A stretch of DNA of 64,000 nt from Pseudomonas japonica (lineage in GTDB: Bacteria > Pseudomonadota > Gammaproteobacteria > Pseudomonadales > Pseudomonadaceae): the NCBI RefSeq assembly GCF_900188455.1, contig NZ_FZOL01000022.1, positions 60,082-124,081 of the forward strand. The letters run 5' to 3'. The notes under the pieces are model-generated. The model did no database searches. It worked only from the letters and a program-made list of their open reading frames with translations, and was not told the origin of the DNA. This document shows positions 52,482 to 61,496 of the stretch, in pieces (position 1 is the stretch's first letter; each line of letters starts with the position of its first letter). The position numbers were made by a program, and so were the translations under genes.

Positions 52482-52985
52482 ATGAACACTCAGCAACAGG
52501 CGTTTCGCGAAGCCATGGCGCACCTGTCCGCCGCGGTCAGCGTGATCACCAGCTACGGCCCGGCCGGGCGCTGCGGCATCACCGCCACCGCGGTGTGCTC
52601 GGTGACCGACACGCCGCCGACCCTGCTGGTCTGCGTCAACCGCAACAGCGCGCTGAACGCGGTAATCAAGGCCAACGGCCGGCTCTGCGTGAACGTGCTG
52701 GCCAGCGAGCACGAAGAAGTGGCCCGGCATTTCGCCGGGATCACCCAGGTGACCATGGAACAGCGCTTCGGCCTGCATGACTGGCAATTGCAGGAGGCCG
52801 CCCAACCGAAGCTGAGCGATGCCCTGGCCAGCCTCGAAGGCCGGGTGACCCAGGTGCAGGAAGTCGGCACCCACTCGGTCTTATTGGTGGAGCTGGAGGA
52901 TATCCAGGTGCGCGACAGTGGTGATGGGCTGGTGTATTTCAGCCGGGCGTTTCATCCGCTGGTGCGGCCGAGCGCTGCCTTGTAG
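52482..52985 (+). CDS. hpaC: 4-hydroxyphenylacetate 3-monooxygenase, flavin reductase component
   Basis: A 167-residue flavin reductase (SAAVSVITSYGPAGRCGITATAVCSVTDTPPTLLVCVNRNS; CVNVLASEHEEVARHFAG) that supplies FADH2 to HpaB. GGAG precedes ATG 52482. The TAG stop is formed inside the first bases of a REP element (TGTAGGAGCTGG), so the repeat inserted exactly at the gene end or donated the stop codon. Confidence 0.93.
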   Translation: MNTQQQAFREAMAHLSAAVSVITSYGPAGRCGITATAVCSVTDTPPTLLVCVNRNSALNAVIKANGRLCVNVLASEHEEVARHFAGITQVTMEQRFGLHDWQLQEAAQPKLSDALASLEGRVTQVQEVGTHSVLLVELEDIQVRDSGDGLVYFSRAFHPLVRPSAAL

Positions 52986-53097
52986 GAGCTGGCTCGCCTG
53001 CGAAGGACCGCGCAGCGGTCCCAGACTTCACCGCCATCAGGGACCGCTGCGCGGTCCTTCGCGGTGGTTCGTCACACGACGAGCCTCGCTCCTACAG
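52981..53097. repeat. REP inverted pair after hpaC
   Basis: A TAGGAGCTGGCTCGCCTGCG unit and its facing partner ending GAGCCTCGCTCCTAC flank an inner pair of GGACCGC(T/G)CGCGGTCC arms (52982-53021 and 53041-53095). Confidence 0.85.
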
Positions 53098-53140
53098 GTC
53101 CTCCCCAGGCAAGCCAGTCACTACGGGGTCCGCGTTCGCT

Positions 53141-53980
53141 TCAGTCGAAATCACTCGCCGCATGCCGCTCCGGCAACTGCTCCGCCTCATCCCCCCAGGT
53201 CTTGTTGACCCGCTGCCCACGCTTCACCGCCGGGCGTTCGGCGATCTCGTCGGCCCAGCGCAGCACATGGGTGTAGCTCTGCGCATCGAGGAATTCGGCG
53301 GCGCCGTAGACCTTGTTGCGCAGCATCTCGCCAAACCACGGCCAGCAGGCGATATCGGCGATGCTGTATTCGTCGCCCGCCACGTAGCGGTGCTCCGCCA
53401 GCTGGCGGTCGAGCACGTCGAGCAGGCGCTTGACCTCCATGGTGTAGCGGTTGATCGGGTACTCGAACTTCTCCGGCGCATAGGCGAAGAAGTGCCCGAA
53501 ACCACCGCCGACGAAGCCCGCGCCGCTCATTTGCCAGAACAGCCAGTTCAGGCATTCGGCGCGCTTGGCCGGGTCCTTGGGAATGAAGGCGCCGAAGGAG
53601 TCAGCCAGGTGCAGCAGGATCGAACCCGACTCGAACAGGCGCAGGGCCGGCTTGAAGCGGGTATCGAGCAACGCCGGGATTTTCGAGTTGGGGTTGAGGT
53701 CGACGAAGCCGCTGCCGAACTGCTCGCCCTCGCCGATGCGGATCAGCCAGGCGTCGTACTCGGCGTCCTTGAAACCGGCGGCCAGCAACTCTTCGAGCAT
53801 GATGCCGACCTTGGCGCCGTTGGGCGTGGCCAGGGAATACAACTGCAGCGGGTGACGGCCCTGAGGCAGTTCACGCTCGTGGGTGGCACCGGCGATGGGC
53901 CGGTTGATATTGGCGAACTGGCCGCCGCTGGCCTTGTCCCAGGTCCAGACCCTGGGTGGAGTGTAGGGTTGATCCGACAT
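53141..53980 (-). CDS. yghU: YghU-type glutathione transferase/disulfide-bond oxidoreductase
   Basis: A 279-residue protein of the nu-class glutathione transferase family. It has the N-terminal WTWDKASGGQFANINRPIAG block, the thioredoxin-like domain (HPLQLYSLATPNGAKVGIMLEEL, NPNSKIPALLD, FESGSILLHLAD) and a C-terminal helical domain (GYGHFFAYAPEKFEYPINRY-like). The ATG at 53980 is chosen at the conserved N-terminus. These enzymes reduce disulfides and organic peroxides with glutathione. Confidence 0.9.
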   Translation of the reverse strand: MSDQPYTPPRVWTWDKASGGQFANINRPIAGATHERELPQGRHPLQLYSLATPNGAKVGIMLEELLAAGFKDAEYDAWLIRIGEGEQFGSGFVDLNPNSKIPALLDTRFKPALRLFESGSILLHLADSFGAFIPKDPAKRAECLNWLFWQMSGAGFVGGGFGHFFAYAPEKFEYPINRYTMEVKRLLDVLDRQLAEHRYVAGDEYSIADIACWPWFGEMLRNKVYGAAEFLDAQSYTHVLRWADEIAERPAVKRGQRVNKTWGDEAEQLPERHAASDFD

Positions 53981-54109
53981 ACACAAGCCCTCTTCGATGT
54001 AGGCAAAACAGCCGTCTTTATCAGCCATTCGGCAGCGTCGGGCAAGCCAGCGTTCACTTTTCCCACCTCGCCGTCGGCAGCCGGGCCTGGAGGCGGTGCG
54101 CGCCCGTCT

Positions 54110-54649
54110 TTAAAGGGCGCTGCCGCGGGTTGGCGTGTAGAACAGCGAGGACAGCGCGCCTTCGTGTTCCAGCAGGTGGATCTTCTTCTCGATGCCGCCG
54201 GCGTAGCCGGTCAGGCTGCCATCGCGACCGATCACGCGGTGGCAGGGGATGATGATCGAGATCGGATTGTGCCCCACCGCCCCGCCGACCGCCTGGCTGG
54301 ACATGCTCGCCAGGCCCGTGCGCGCGGCCACCGCCTTGGCGATCTCACCGTAGGTGGTGGTGGCGCCGTAGGGGATCTCGCAGAGCAGGGTCCAGACCGC
54401 CTGACGGAAGTCGCTGCCCAGGGGGGCCATGGGCAGCTCGGCGATGGCGGGCTGTGCGCCGGCGAAATAGCGGTCGAGCCAGTCGCGGGCCTGGATCAGG
54501 AAGGGCAGGTCGTCGTTGACGATCAGTTCGCCCGGGGAGCTGTCGCCGAAGTACTTCTGACCCACCATCCACAGGCCCATCAGGTGGCTGTCGCTGCTGG
54601 CCAGCTGCAGGGTGCCGACGGGGGATTGGTAGGTGGTGGAGTAGAACAT
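54110..54649 (-). CDS. ogt: Methylated-DNA--protein-cysteine methyltransferase
   Basis: A 179-residue suicide DNA repair protein that removes O6-alkyl groups from guanine. The alkyl-acceptor motif is IIPCHRVIGRDGSLTGYAGG, preceded by YGATTTYGEIAKAV and AVGGAVGHNPI (helix-turn-helix and Asn hinge). The size and lack of an Ada-type N-terminal domain point to Ogt. It is a single gene. Confidence 0.93.
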   Translation of the reverse strand: MFYSTTYQSPVGTLQLASSDSHLMGLWMVGQKYFGDSSPGELIVNDDLPFLIQARDWLDRYFAGAQPAIAELPMAPLGSDFRQAVWTLLCEIPYGATTTYGEIAKAVAARTGLASMSSQAVGGAVGHNPISIIIPCHRVIGRDGSLTGYAGGIEKKIHLLEHEGALSSLFYTPTRGSAL

Positions 54650-54923
54650 GGGGTGCGGCTCCTGGGGTCAGGGGGGTGTCTTTACCATGGGCAAGTGATG
54701 GACCTCAAGCCCACCGCAATCCCGGTTCATCGGGTGGCTGACCTATCGCTATCGCCCCTCGTAGAAACAGCGTGCCTGCTCCTACCGGGGAATTAGATCC
54801 GCGTCCTACAAAGCAGCAGGAAAACTCTCACTTACACGAAACGAATCAGGAACTAAAAACACCCAGTCAAGGATTTCACTCATAACGCCAAAGACAGTCG
54901 CCAATATCCAGGGTGCCCTTCCC
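54650..54923 (+). other. Intergenic region upstream of the ABC-2 exporter
   Basis: About 270 bp. The right part is A+T-richer than the backbone and likely carries the exporter promoter. No precursor peptide gene with a ribosome site was found here. Confidence 0.4.
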
Positions 54924-55664
54924 GTGAACACTTCAACGATCGCAAGAGTCACCAAACTGACCAGCCTGTTTCTGCGCGAGCAATTGAGAGAACCCATTTC
55001 ATTGCTATGGACGCTCATTTCACCCAGCGCCTTGTTCTATCTGATCACCTACACCAATGCCCCCTTCGGCAGCGGAAGTGACAACTACCTCCACGCGACG
55101 GCAGGCTTCCATGCCTACATCGCCACCACCGTGGCCTTTTTCGGTGTCGCCTTCTACATCATCGGACGCAGGGAAAGCGGTTTTGTCAGGTCCTTCATCT
55201 ACTCCGCCGAAGCGAAAAACATCTTCCTGGCGTCACACCTGATCTGCTGCTTCCTGACGGCATCGCTCTATTGCGTAGCGTTCTATCTGATTACCAAGCC
55301 AGGCTTCGGTGAATACAGCCTTTCGGAAATGACACTGATCCTCTACAGGTTCCTCACCTGCTTCATCATTTTCTGCTCTCCGGCATTACTGCTCGCCAAC
55401 CGCCGACTGAAATTCCAGACTGCCAACACCGTTATCTCGATCATCATTTTCGCCTTGATCCTGCTGGCACTGCTGTCGACCAGGGTGCAGAGCCCAGCCC
55501 TGGATATCGTCAATCGGCTCAATCTCTTCCTGCTCTCGAAAAACATCATGGCCGGCCATTATCAAGCGTTGCCGTTCATGCTGTCGTTCATCGGGGTACT
55601 GCTTGTCACCTTCGTGTACACCGCACGAAAACTGAAGATCAACCCCGTATGGAGCAGATACTGA
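54924..55664 (+). CDS. ABC-2-type exporter permease
   Basis: A 246-residue membrane protein with six hydrophobic helices. It has the ABC-2 pattern of an N-terminal amphipathic region (FLREQLREPISLLWTLISPSALFYLITY) and AYIATTVAFFGVAFYIIGRRESGF. The start is a GTG behind AGGGTG. It overlaps the ATPase gene by 1 bp. The substrate is unknown. G+C is lower than in flanking genes, which suggests acquisition. Confidence 0.8.
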   Translation: MNTSTIARVTKLTSLFLREQLREPISLLWTLISPSALFYLITYTNAPFGSGSDNYLHATAGFHAYIATTVAFFGVAFYIIGRRESGFVRSFIYSAEAKNIFLASHLICCFLTASLYCVAFYLITKPGFGEYSLSEMTLILYRFLTCFIIFCSPALLLANRRLKFQTANTVISIIIFALILLALLSTRVQSPALDIVNRLNLFLLSKNIMAGHYQALPFMLSFIGVLLVTFVYTARKLKINPVWSRY

Positions 55665-56368
55665 TGCCCGCCATAAAAGCCCAGGCCCTGTCACTGAAGT
55701 TCAAGGACAAGATCCTGTTCGACAACGCCAATATCCTCATCAGGAAAAATGAAATCAGCGGAATCATCGGCAAGAATGGCGCCGGCAAAACCACCTTCTT
55801 CGACCTGATCTGCGCCATACGCCGCCCGGACCAGGGCACACTGGAAAACTTCACGCCCCAGCATTCCTACCTGTCACAGACCCTGGGCATGCCGTCGACC
55901 TTGTCGATGAAAGAAATCCACGAAATGACCGCAGCGCTGTCCTGCGAACGGATTCCGTCGCTGGACACGACCTTGCAGACCTTCCATGCCTGGGATACCC
56001 GACTGGCCACGAAATTCACCGAGACCTTGAAAAAACGCCCAAGCCATTGCAGCTACGGGGAAATCCGCTTTTTCTTCACCCTGTCGCTCATCTCGTTTGC
56101 AAAAGAACTGCTGATCCTCGACGAACCCACCGCCGGGGTCGATCCCGAGTCGCGCCACTACATCTGGTCGTTCATCAAGAAAGCCCGGGAGAACGGCGCG
56201 ACCATCATCGTGTCGTCCCACAACATCCAGGAGATCTGCGAGCACTGCGACAGCTTTCACCTGATTCACAATCAGCAGTTCTCGCGGTTCGACAGTGCCC
56301 AGGCGTTCATGACGAGATTTGGTGGGGCCACGCTGGATGACGCCTTCATCGCAAGCCTTTACAGCTGA
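55664..56368 (+). CDS. ABC exporter ATP-binding protein
   Basis: A 234-residue ATPase with Walker A GKNGAGKTT, Walker B LLILDEPTAGVDPESR and the H-loop SSHNIQE. The signature is the unusual CSYGEIRFFF in place of LSGGQ. ATG 55664 overlaps the permease stop (TGATG); an ATG at 55649 is also in frame but lies inside the permease gene. It energises the adjacent permease. Confidence 0.87.
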   Translation: MPAIKAQALSLKFKDKILFDNANILIRKNEISGIIGKNGAGKTTFFDLICAIRRPDQGTLENFTPQHSYLSQTLGMPSTLSMKEIHEMTAALSCERIPSLDTTLQTFHAWDTRLATKFTETLKKRPSHCSYGEIRFFFTLSLISFAKELLILDEPTAGVDPESRHYIWSFIKKARENGATIIVSSHNIQEICEHCDSFHLIHNQQFSRFDSAQAFMTRFGGATLDDAFIASLYS

Positions 56369-56431
56369 CACGGCCACCAGCAACGGGGCCGATCCAGCCC
56401 CGCAGGCTCGAATCGCCCCCACGGACGGAAT

Positions 56432-58669
56432 TCACTGCCCCACCGGAATGGTAAACCTGAACTCCGTCCCCTTCCCCACCTCGCTGCGCGCCTCGATCCG
56501 CCCGCCATGGGCCTCGACGATACCCTGGGTGATGTACAGACCCAGCCCGGTCCCGGTCGGATTGCCCGCCTTCAGCGTCCAGTAGCGGTCGAACACGTGA
56601 GGCAACTGATCCGCGGCAATCCCTTCGCCGTTGTCGCGCACGGTGAAGACGATCTCGTTGCCCCCCGCCACCGCCTGCACCCCCACCGCGCCCAGGCGTG
56701 GGGTGAACTTGATGGCATTGCCCACCAGGTTCGACAGCACCTGGAACAGCCGCTCCGGATCGGCATGGATCTTCAGCGCCGGCTCGCTCTCGAAGGCGAT
56801 GCTGATGTCCTTGTTCAACGCCAGCGGCGCGAGCAGGGCCTGGGTCTCTTCGAAGAGCTGTCCGACGTCCAGGGTCTTCGGCGAGATGGTGTAGCGCCCG
56901 GCATCGATCTTCGAGGTGTCCAGCAGATCGTCCAGCAGCGTGCTCATGCGCCCCGCCGCCTGCTGCATGGTGTCGATGGCCGTGGCGATGCGCCGCGAGG
57001 TGTGCGGGCCGTCGGAACTGAAGGTCTTCTGCATCATGCCGCAGAGCATGGAGATCACCGTCATCGGGTTGCGCAGGTCGTGGGACACCACGGCCACCAG
57101 GTCATCGCGGGCACGCACCGCCTGCTGTTCGCGACGTACCTGGCGCGCCAGGTCGTTTTCCAGGGCGGAACGGCGCAGGTCATTGGCGGCGAACCGATCG
57201 CCCTGGCTCCACTTGCGCGAAATCCCGGCCATCTCCACCTTCCAGATCTCGAACGAGGTGCGCGGACGCAGGCGCAGGCCCGTCCCGGAGTTTTCCAGGG
57301 CCAGCGGTTTGCGCGGATCACCGCTCCAGTTGATGCTCTCCTTCACCTCCGGGCGGAACCACAGCACGCCATTGTCCACCGGCTTGGGCAGGCTCATGGC
57401 GAGCACGCCGCTGGCAACCGCCTGGTACGCCAGGGCCGGCGGGTATACGGCGGACAGGTTGTGGCTGGCGAACACCGGCTCGCCGCTGTGCTGCAACCAT
57501 TGGTGCAGGGCGCGGATCTCGTCGGGCCCGGGACAGTTGCCATAACGGTGCAACTGCCGGTCCTCGATGATCGCGATGCCGCCGGCGCCGGTCAGCGCCA
57601 TCAGCACCTCGGGCTGCTCCGCGAGGCCGTCGAAGACGGTCCGCGGCGAATCGATCATCGCCTGGTTGAGCAACGCCAGGGCCTCGATCTTGTCTTCGCG
57701 CTGGCGGCTGAGGTCCAGTGCCTCCATGGCGCTGATCTGCAGCGACAGCACCTGGCCGATGGCCTGGCAGGCCATGCGCAGTTCGTGAGGGACGTGCAGC
57801 GGCTGACGGTTGCCGCAACTGATCAGGCCCCACAGTTCGCCGTCCTTGAGCAGCGAGATGCTCATGGACGACAGCACGCCCATGTTCTTCATGTACTGGC
57901 AGTGGATCGGCGACACGCTGCGCAGGGTGGCGAAACTCATGTCCAGCGGCGCCTGGGTATCCGGGCGCAGGCGCGGCACCAGCGGCACGGCCTGGTAATC
58001 GGCGTCGGGAATGATCCGCAGCCAGTTGCTGCGGTACAGCTCGCGGGCTTGCCGGGGAATGTCGGAGGCCGGGAAGAACAGGCCGTTGAACACTTCCATG
58101 GCCGGCGCGGAGGCTTCGGCGATCACCTGGCCATGGCCCTCCTCTTCGAAGCGGTAGATCAGTACCCGGTCGTAGCCGGTCATGGCCTGGATCTCGCGCA
58201 CGCTGATGTCGTACAGCGCCTGCAGCGACTTCGCGCCCTGCAGGCGCTGGAGCATGCGCCCGAGGTTGATCAGGTTGCCGGCGATGCTGTCGGCCCCGAA
58301 ATGCCGGGCGTGCACTTCCAGTTCGAGGATCAGCACACCGTCGTGGCGATGCAGCAGACCGTCGAAGCTCAGGCCGCCGAGCTGCACCTGCAAGGGCGAT
58401 TCACTGGACAGCAGCGGCTGCTCCAGGACCGGGCGCAGCGCGACCAGCGCCTGCGCGCCGAGCAACTGTTCCAGCGGCTGCCCGATCAGTGCCTGCGGCT
58501 GGTGGCCGAGCAGGCTTTCGACGTTGGCGCTGACCTGGAGGATGCGCAGGTCCGGCTCGCTCAGGGTGACCAGCACGCCATGGGGCTGGATCGCCCCGGG
58601 AAAACGGATCGGTTCGTTGGCGCAATCGGCCAGCAGTTCGTCGAAAGCCTTCTGCTCTTCGGCGTTCAC
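56432..58669 (-). CDS. bphP: Bacteriophytochrome sensor histidine kinase
   Basis: A 745-residue red/far-red photoreceptor kinase. It has a PAS domain with the chromophore-attachment Cys16 (LADCANEPIRFPGAIQPHG), then a GAF domain with FPASDIPRQARELY (199-212) and SVSPIHCQYMKNMG (His256), and a PHY domain. Its histidine kinase has His530 (VVSHDLRNP), N box VGNAIKF, G1 DNGEGI and G2 GTGLGLYI. Residue 287 is Asn in LISCGNRQP, where other bacteriophytochromes have the conserved D-ring-contacting His. The GTG start at 58669 overlaps the bphO stop and follows GGAGG. No response regulator is adjacent. Confidence 0.93.
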   Translation of the reverse strand: MNAEEQKAFDELLADCANEPIRFPGAIQPHGVLVTLSEPDLRILQVSANVESLLGHQPQALIGQPLEQLLGAQALVALRPVLEQPLLSSESPLQVQLGGLSFDGLLHRHDGVLILELEVHARHFGADSIAGNLINLGRMLQRLQGAKSLQALYDISVREIQAMTGYDRVLIYRFEEEGHGQVIAEASAPAMEVFNGLFFPASDIPRQARELYRSNWLRIIPDADYQAVPLVPRLRPDTQAPLDMSFATLRSVSPIHCQYMKNMGVLSSMSISLLKDGELWGLISCGNRQPLHVPHELRMACQAIGQVLSLQISAMEALDLSRQREDKIEALALLNQAMIDSPRTVFDGLAEQPEVLMALTGAGGIAIIEDRQLHRYGNCPGPDEIRALHQWLQHSGEPVFASHNLSAVYPPALAYQAVASGVLAMSLPKPVDNGVLWFRPEVKESINWSGDPRKPLALENSGTGLRLRPRTSFEIWKVEMAGISRKWSQGDRFAANDLRRSALENDLARQVRREQQAVRARDDLVAVVSHDLRNPMTVISMLCGMMQKTFSSDGPHTSRRIATAIDTMQQAAGRMSTLLDDLLDTSKIDAGRYTISPKTLDVGQLFEETQALLAPLALNKDISIAFESEPALKIHADPERLFQVLSNLVGNAIKFTPRLGAVGVQAVAGGNEIVFTVRDNGEGIAADQLPHVFDRYWTLKAGNPTGTGLGLYITQGIVEAHGGRIEARSEVGKGTEFRFTIPVGQ

Positions 58670-59280
58670 AGCAGTACCTCCCGGCTTTCCAGCCAGCGTT
58701 CGAAACAGCGGAATGTCTGCTGCGCGGCCTCGACCACGACACCGCGCTCGGCGGCGTCCAGCGGGCGAGTGCACAGCAGGGCAAGAAAGGCCCGCCAGCG
58801 GCGCCCGGTGTCGCTGCCGTAGACATCGAGAAAGGCCGCGCCGTTGCTGGCATCGAGGCCGAGACGAGCGTGGACTTCGCGGCGCAGCACCTGGCCACCG
58901 AGGGTTGCGCCTTCGATGACGTAGAGCACGCCGAGGCAGGCGGCGGCCGAGCCGAGAGGCGGCAACTCGCGACACACCGGCAACCGCGCCAGCGCCTCGC
59001 CGGACAGCCCCAGGGCGCGCAGGTCGTCGCCCAGGGTGGCGGTCTTGTGCAGCGACTGCGGATCGACGGCGGCGGGCAGCTCGCTGCGTTGCCGCAACGC
59101 GGCTTCCAGCGGCGCATAGAAACCGTGATAGGCCTGCATCAGGCGCAGGAAGGCCGGGATATCCAGGGTGTCGGAGAAGAAAGGCAGGCGTTTTTCCAGT
59201 GCGATGTGCAGTTCGCCGGTGCCGGCACGCAGGGCTTGAAGGACCGGCGCCGAAGCGACGTCACTGGGCGTTGATTGCAT
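58666..59280 (-). CDS. bphO: Biliverdin-producing heme oxygenase BphO
   Basis: A 204-residue heme oxygenase (ALRAGTGELHIALEKRLPFF with the proximal His, FYAPLEAALR, LGVLYVIEGATLGGQVL). It opens heme to biliverdin, the chromophore of BphP. It overlaps bphP by 4 bp (GTGA), so the chromophore and the receptor are made together. Confidence 0.92.
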   Translation of the reverse strand: MQSTPSDVASAPVLQALRAGTGELHIALEKRLPFFSDTLDIPAFLRLMQAYHGFYAPLEAALRQRSELPAAVDPQSLHKTATLGDDLRALGLSGEALARLPVCRELPPLGSAAACLGVLYVIEGATLGGQVLRREVHARLGLDASNGAAFLDVYGSDTGRRWRAFLALLCTRPLDAAERGVVVEAAQQTFRCFERWLESREVLL

Positions 59281-59550
59281 GTGGCCTCTGATCTGACAAG
59301 TGACCTCGTGATGGCCGATGGCTAAAAGCTGATCGAAAGATCAACAGACAAAATGGACTAATTCCTACAACGGCGCAATGTGGATTCAGTTGGCGCGCCA
59401 AAGGAAACGCCAGCAGGTTTTCGCCCCGCCGGCAGCGGGGCAACAGGCGGGTTTCGCCAGTGGCGCCTGCGATCACGTATAAACTCGCTCCACCTTCAAA
59501 CGCGGTGCCGGTATCGTGCGCCGACTCCCTTCTCAGCGCGGATGATCGAC

Positions 59551-60471
59551 ATGGACAGATTCCAGGAAATGAAGGTCTTGCTCGCCGTCACCGACGCTGG
59601 CAGCTTCGCCGCCGGGGCCCGCCTGCTGGGCATGTCGCCGCCAAGCGTGACGCGGGTGATCGCCGGCCTGGAGCAGCGCCTGGGCACCCTGTTGCTGGCA
59701 CGCAGCACCCGCAGCCTGCGCCTGACCGAAGCCGGCCGGCGTTTCGTCGCGGATTGCAAGCGCATCCTGGTCGATCTGCAGGAGGCCGAGGAACTGGCCA
59801 CCGGCAGCGACATCCGCCCGCGCGGCAACCTGACCGTCACCGCGCCGGTGATGTTCGGCGAGCTGTTCCTGGTCCCGCTGATCACCGAGTTCCTGATGAG
59901 CCACCCCGAGGTGACGGTCAATGCGCTGCTGGTGGATCGCCTGGTGAACATGGTCGACGAAGGCGTGGACGTCGCCGTGCGCATCGGCCTGCTCGCGGAC
60001 ACCACGCTGCAGGCCATCCAGGTCGGTGAAATCCGTCCGGTAGTCTGCGCCGCGCCGGCCTTTCTCGATCAGGTCGGCCGGCCCGCCACGCCCGACGAGG
60101 TGCTGCACGCGCCGATCGTCATGTCCAGCACCAGCAACCTGCTCACCGAGTGGCAGTTCGATGTCGGCGGCGAAGCGCTGGTCCTGCGTCCCGAACCGCG
60201 CCTGCTGGTCAGTTCCAACCAGGCGGCGATCAATGCCGCGTGCCAGGGCTGGGGCTTCACCCGGGTGCTGTCCTATCAGGCCGCCGAACGGGTGGCCAGA
60301 GGCGAGCTGGAACTGGTCCTCGAGGACTACGCCATCCAGGCGTTTCCCGTGCATGTGCTGTATCAGCCCGGCGCGCGGGTGCCGGCCAAGGTCAGCCGCT
60401 TCGTCGAACACTGCGTCGAACGTTTTCGCGACACATCCGCCCTGCACCTGTCGCGACACGTCAGGTCATGA
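59551..60471 (+). CDS. LysR-family regulator (first of a tandem pair)
   Basis: A 306-residue regulator with an N-terminal HTH (FAAGARLLGMSPPSVTRVIAGLEQRLGTLLLARSTRSLRLTEAG) of the CrgA/PecT-like subgroup and a substrate-binding domain. The ATG at 59551 starts at MDRFQEMKVLLAV; an ATG three codons upstream is possible. It overlaps the next LysR gene by 4 bp. Confidence 0.88.
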   Translation: MDRFQEMKVLLAVTDAGSFAAGARLLGMSPPSVTRVIAGLEQRLGTLLLARSTRSLRLTEAGRRFVADCKRILVDLQEAEELATGSDIRPRGNLTVTAPVMFGELFLVPLITEFLMSHPEVTVNALLVDRLVNMVDEGVDVAVRIGLLADTTLQAIQVGEIRPVVCAAPAFLDQVGRPATPDEVLHAPIVMSSTSNLLTEWQFDVGGEALVLRPEPRLLVSSNQAAINAACQGWGFTRVLSYQAAERVARGELELVLEDYAIQAFPVHVLYQPGARVPAKVSRFVEHCVERFRDTSALHLSRHVRS

Positions 60472-61370
60472 GCCGCTATCGGCAGATGCAGGCCTTTCTC
60501 GCCGTGGTCGAGGCCGGCAGCCTGGCCGCGGCGGCGCGGCGCCTGGCGTGGTCGCCGGCGACCCTGATCCGCCTGGTCGACGCCCTGGAAACCCGCCTCG
60601 ACACTACGCTGCTGTTGCGCGGGCCGCGCGGGGTGAGCCTGACGCCGGCGGGCGAACGCTTCGCCGCCAGTTGCCGGCAGATTCTCCAGCAGCTCGAGAG
60701 CGCCGAGCACTCCGCCGCCGGCCTGCATGTGCGTCCCGCCGGGCGCCTGAGCATCGCCCTGCCGCTGCTGATGGACAACCAGGTGTTCACCCCGATCGCC
60801 CTCGCCTACCTGCGCGCCTACCCCGAGGTGCAACTGGTCACCCGGGCCAGCGATACCCTGCCGCGGCTGCTGGAAGATGCCATCGATGTCGCCCTGACGC
60901 TGGGCCAGCAGCCCGACTCGTCGGACTTCGCCATGCCGCTGGGCCGGGTCAGCCCGATCGTCTGCGCGTCGCCGGCGTACCTCGCCGCCTGGGGCGTGCC
61001 GCTGACGCCCGACGACCTGGCCGCCCATCGCACCGTGCTGACCAGCGCCCCCGGCTACGCCAGCGAATGGCGCTTCCGGCACGCCGACGGCAGCCGCCCG
61101 GCCAGGCTCAGGCCGGTGCTGACCTGCACCACCCAGCGCGGCGCCATCCACGCCGCGACCCTGGGCCTGGGCCTGGTCCGCTGCATGAGCTACGAGGCCC
61201 ACCAGGAGTTGCAGAGCGGCAAGCTCGTGCGAGTCCTGGGCGCCTTCGCCAGCCCCGGCCTGCCCGCGCAACTGATCTACCGCGACGGCCGCCGGGCCGA
61301 TGCGCGAGTGCGCAGCTTCATCGACTTCGCCACGCCACTGCTGCGCGAGCACGCTGCGTTTCTCGGCTGA
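60468..61370 (+). CDS. LysR-family regulator (second of a tandem pair)
   Basis: A 300-residue regulator of the same subgroup as its upstream neighbour (MQAFLAVVEAGSLAAAARRLAWSPATLIRLVDALETRL; effector domain PLLMDNQVFTPIALAYLRAYPEV). ATGA overlap with the first LysR gene shows coupling. Two co-translated LysR regulators upstream of the GST cluster suggest that one controls it and the other arose by duplication. Confidence 0.9.
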   Translation: MSRYRQMQAFLAVVEAGSLAAAARRLAWSPATLIRLVDALETRLDTTLLLRGPRGVSLTPAGERFAASCRQILQQLESAEHSAAGLHVRPAGRLSIALPLLMDNQVFTPIALAYLRAYPEVQLVTRASDTLPRLLEDAIDVALTLGQQPDSSDFAMPLGRVSPIVCASPAYLAAWGVPLTPDDLAAHRTVLTSAPGYASEWRFRHADGSRPARLRPVLTCTTQRGAIHAATLGLGLVRCMSYEAHQELQSGKLVRVLGAFASPGLPAQLIYRDGRRADARVRSFIDFATPLLREHAAFLG

Positions 61371-61496
61371 CTGTTTCGGAATACGGAATTATGGATTGCC
61401 ATTGATGGCGATTCTGTCGGTCCGCGAACGGGCGCAGGATGCCTCCAGCAGCGCCGCACCGCTGCCCTCCTCCTGACTCGACACGGAACCTCGATC

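Noticed and set aside
54806..54880. Short reverse-strand peptide frame upstream of the ABC-2 exporter as a bacteriocin precursor
   Set aside because: There is no ribosome binding site, no leader or double-Gly motif, and it overlaps the exporter's likely promoter.
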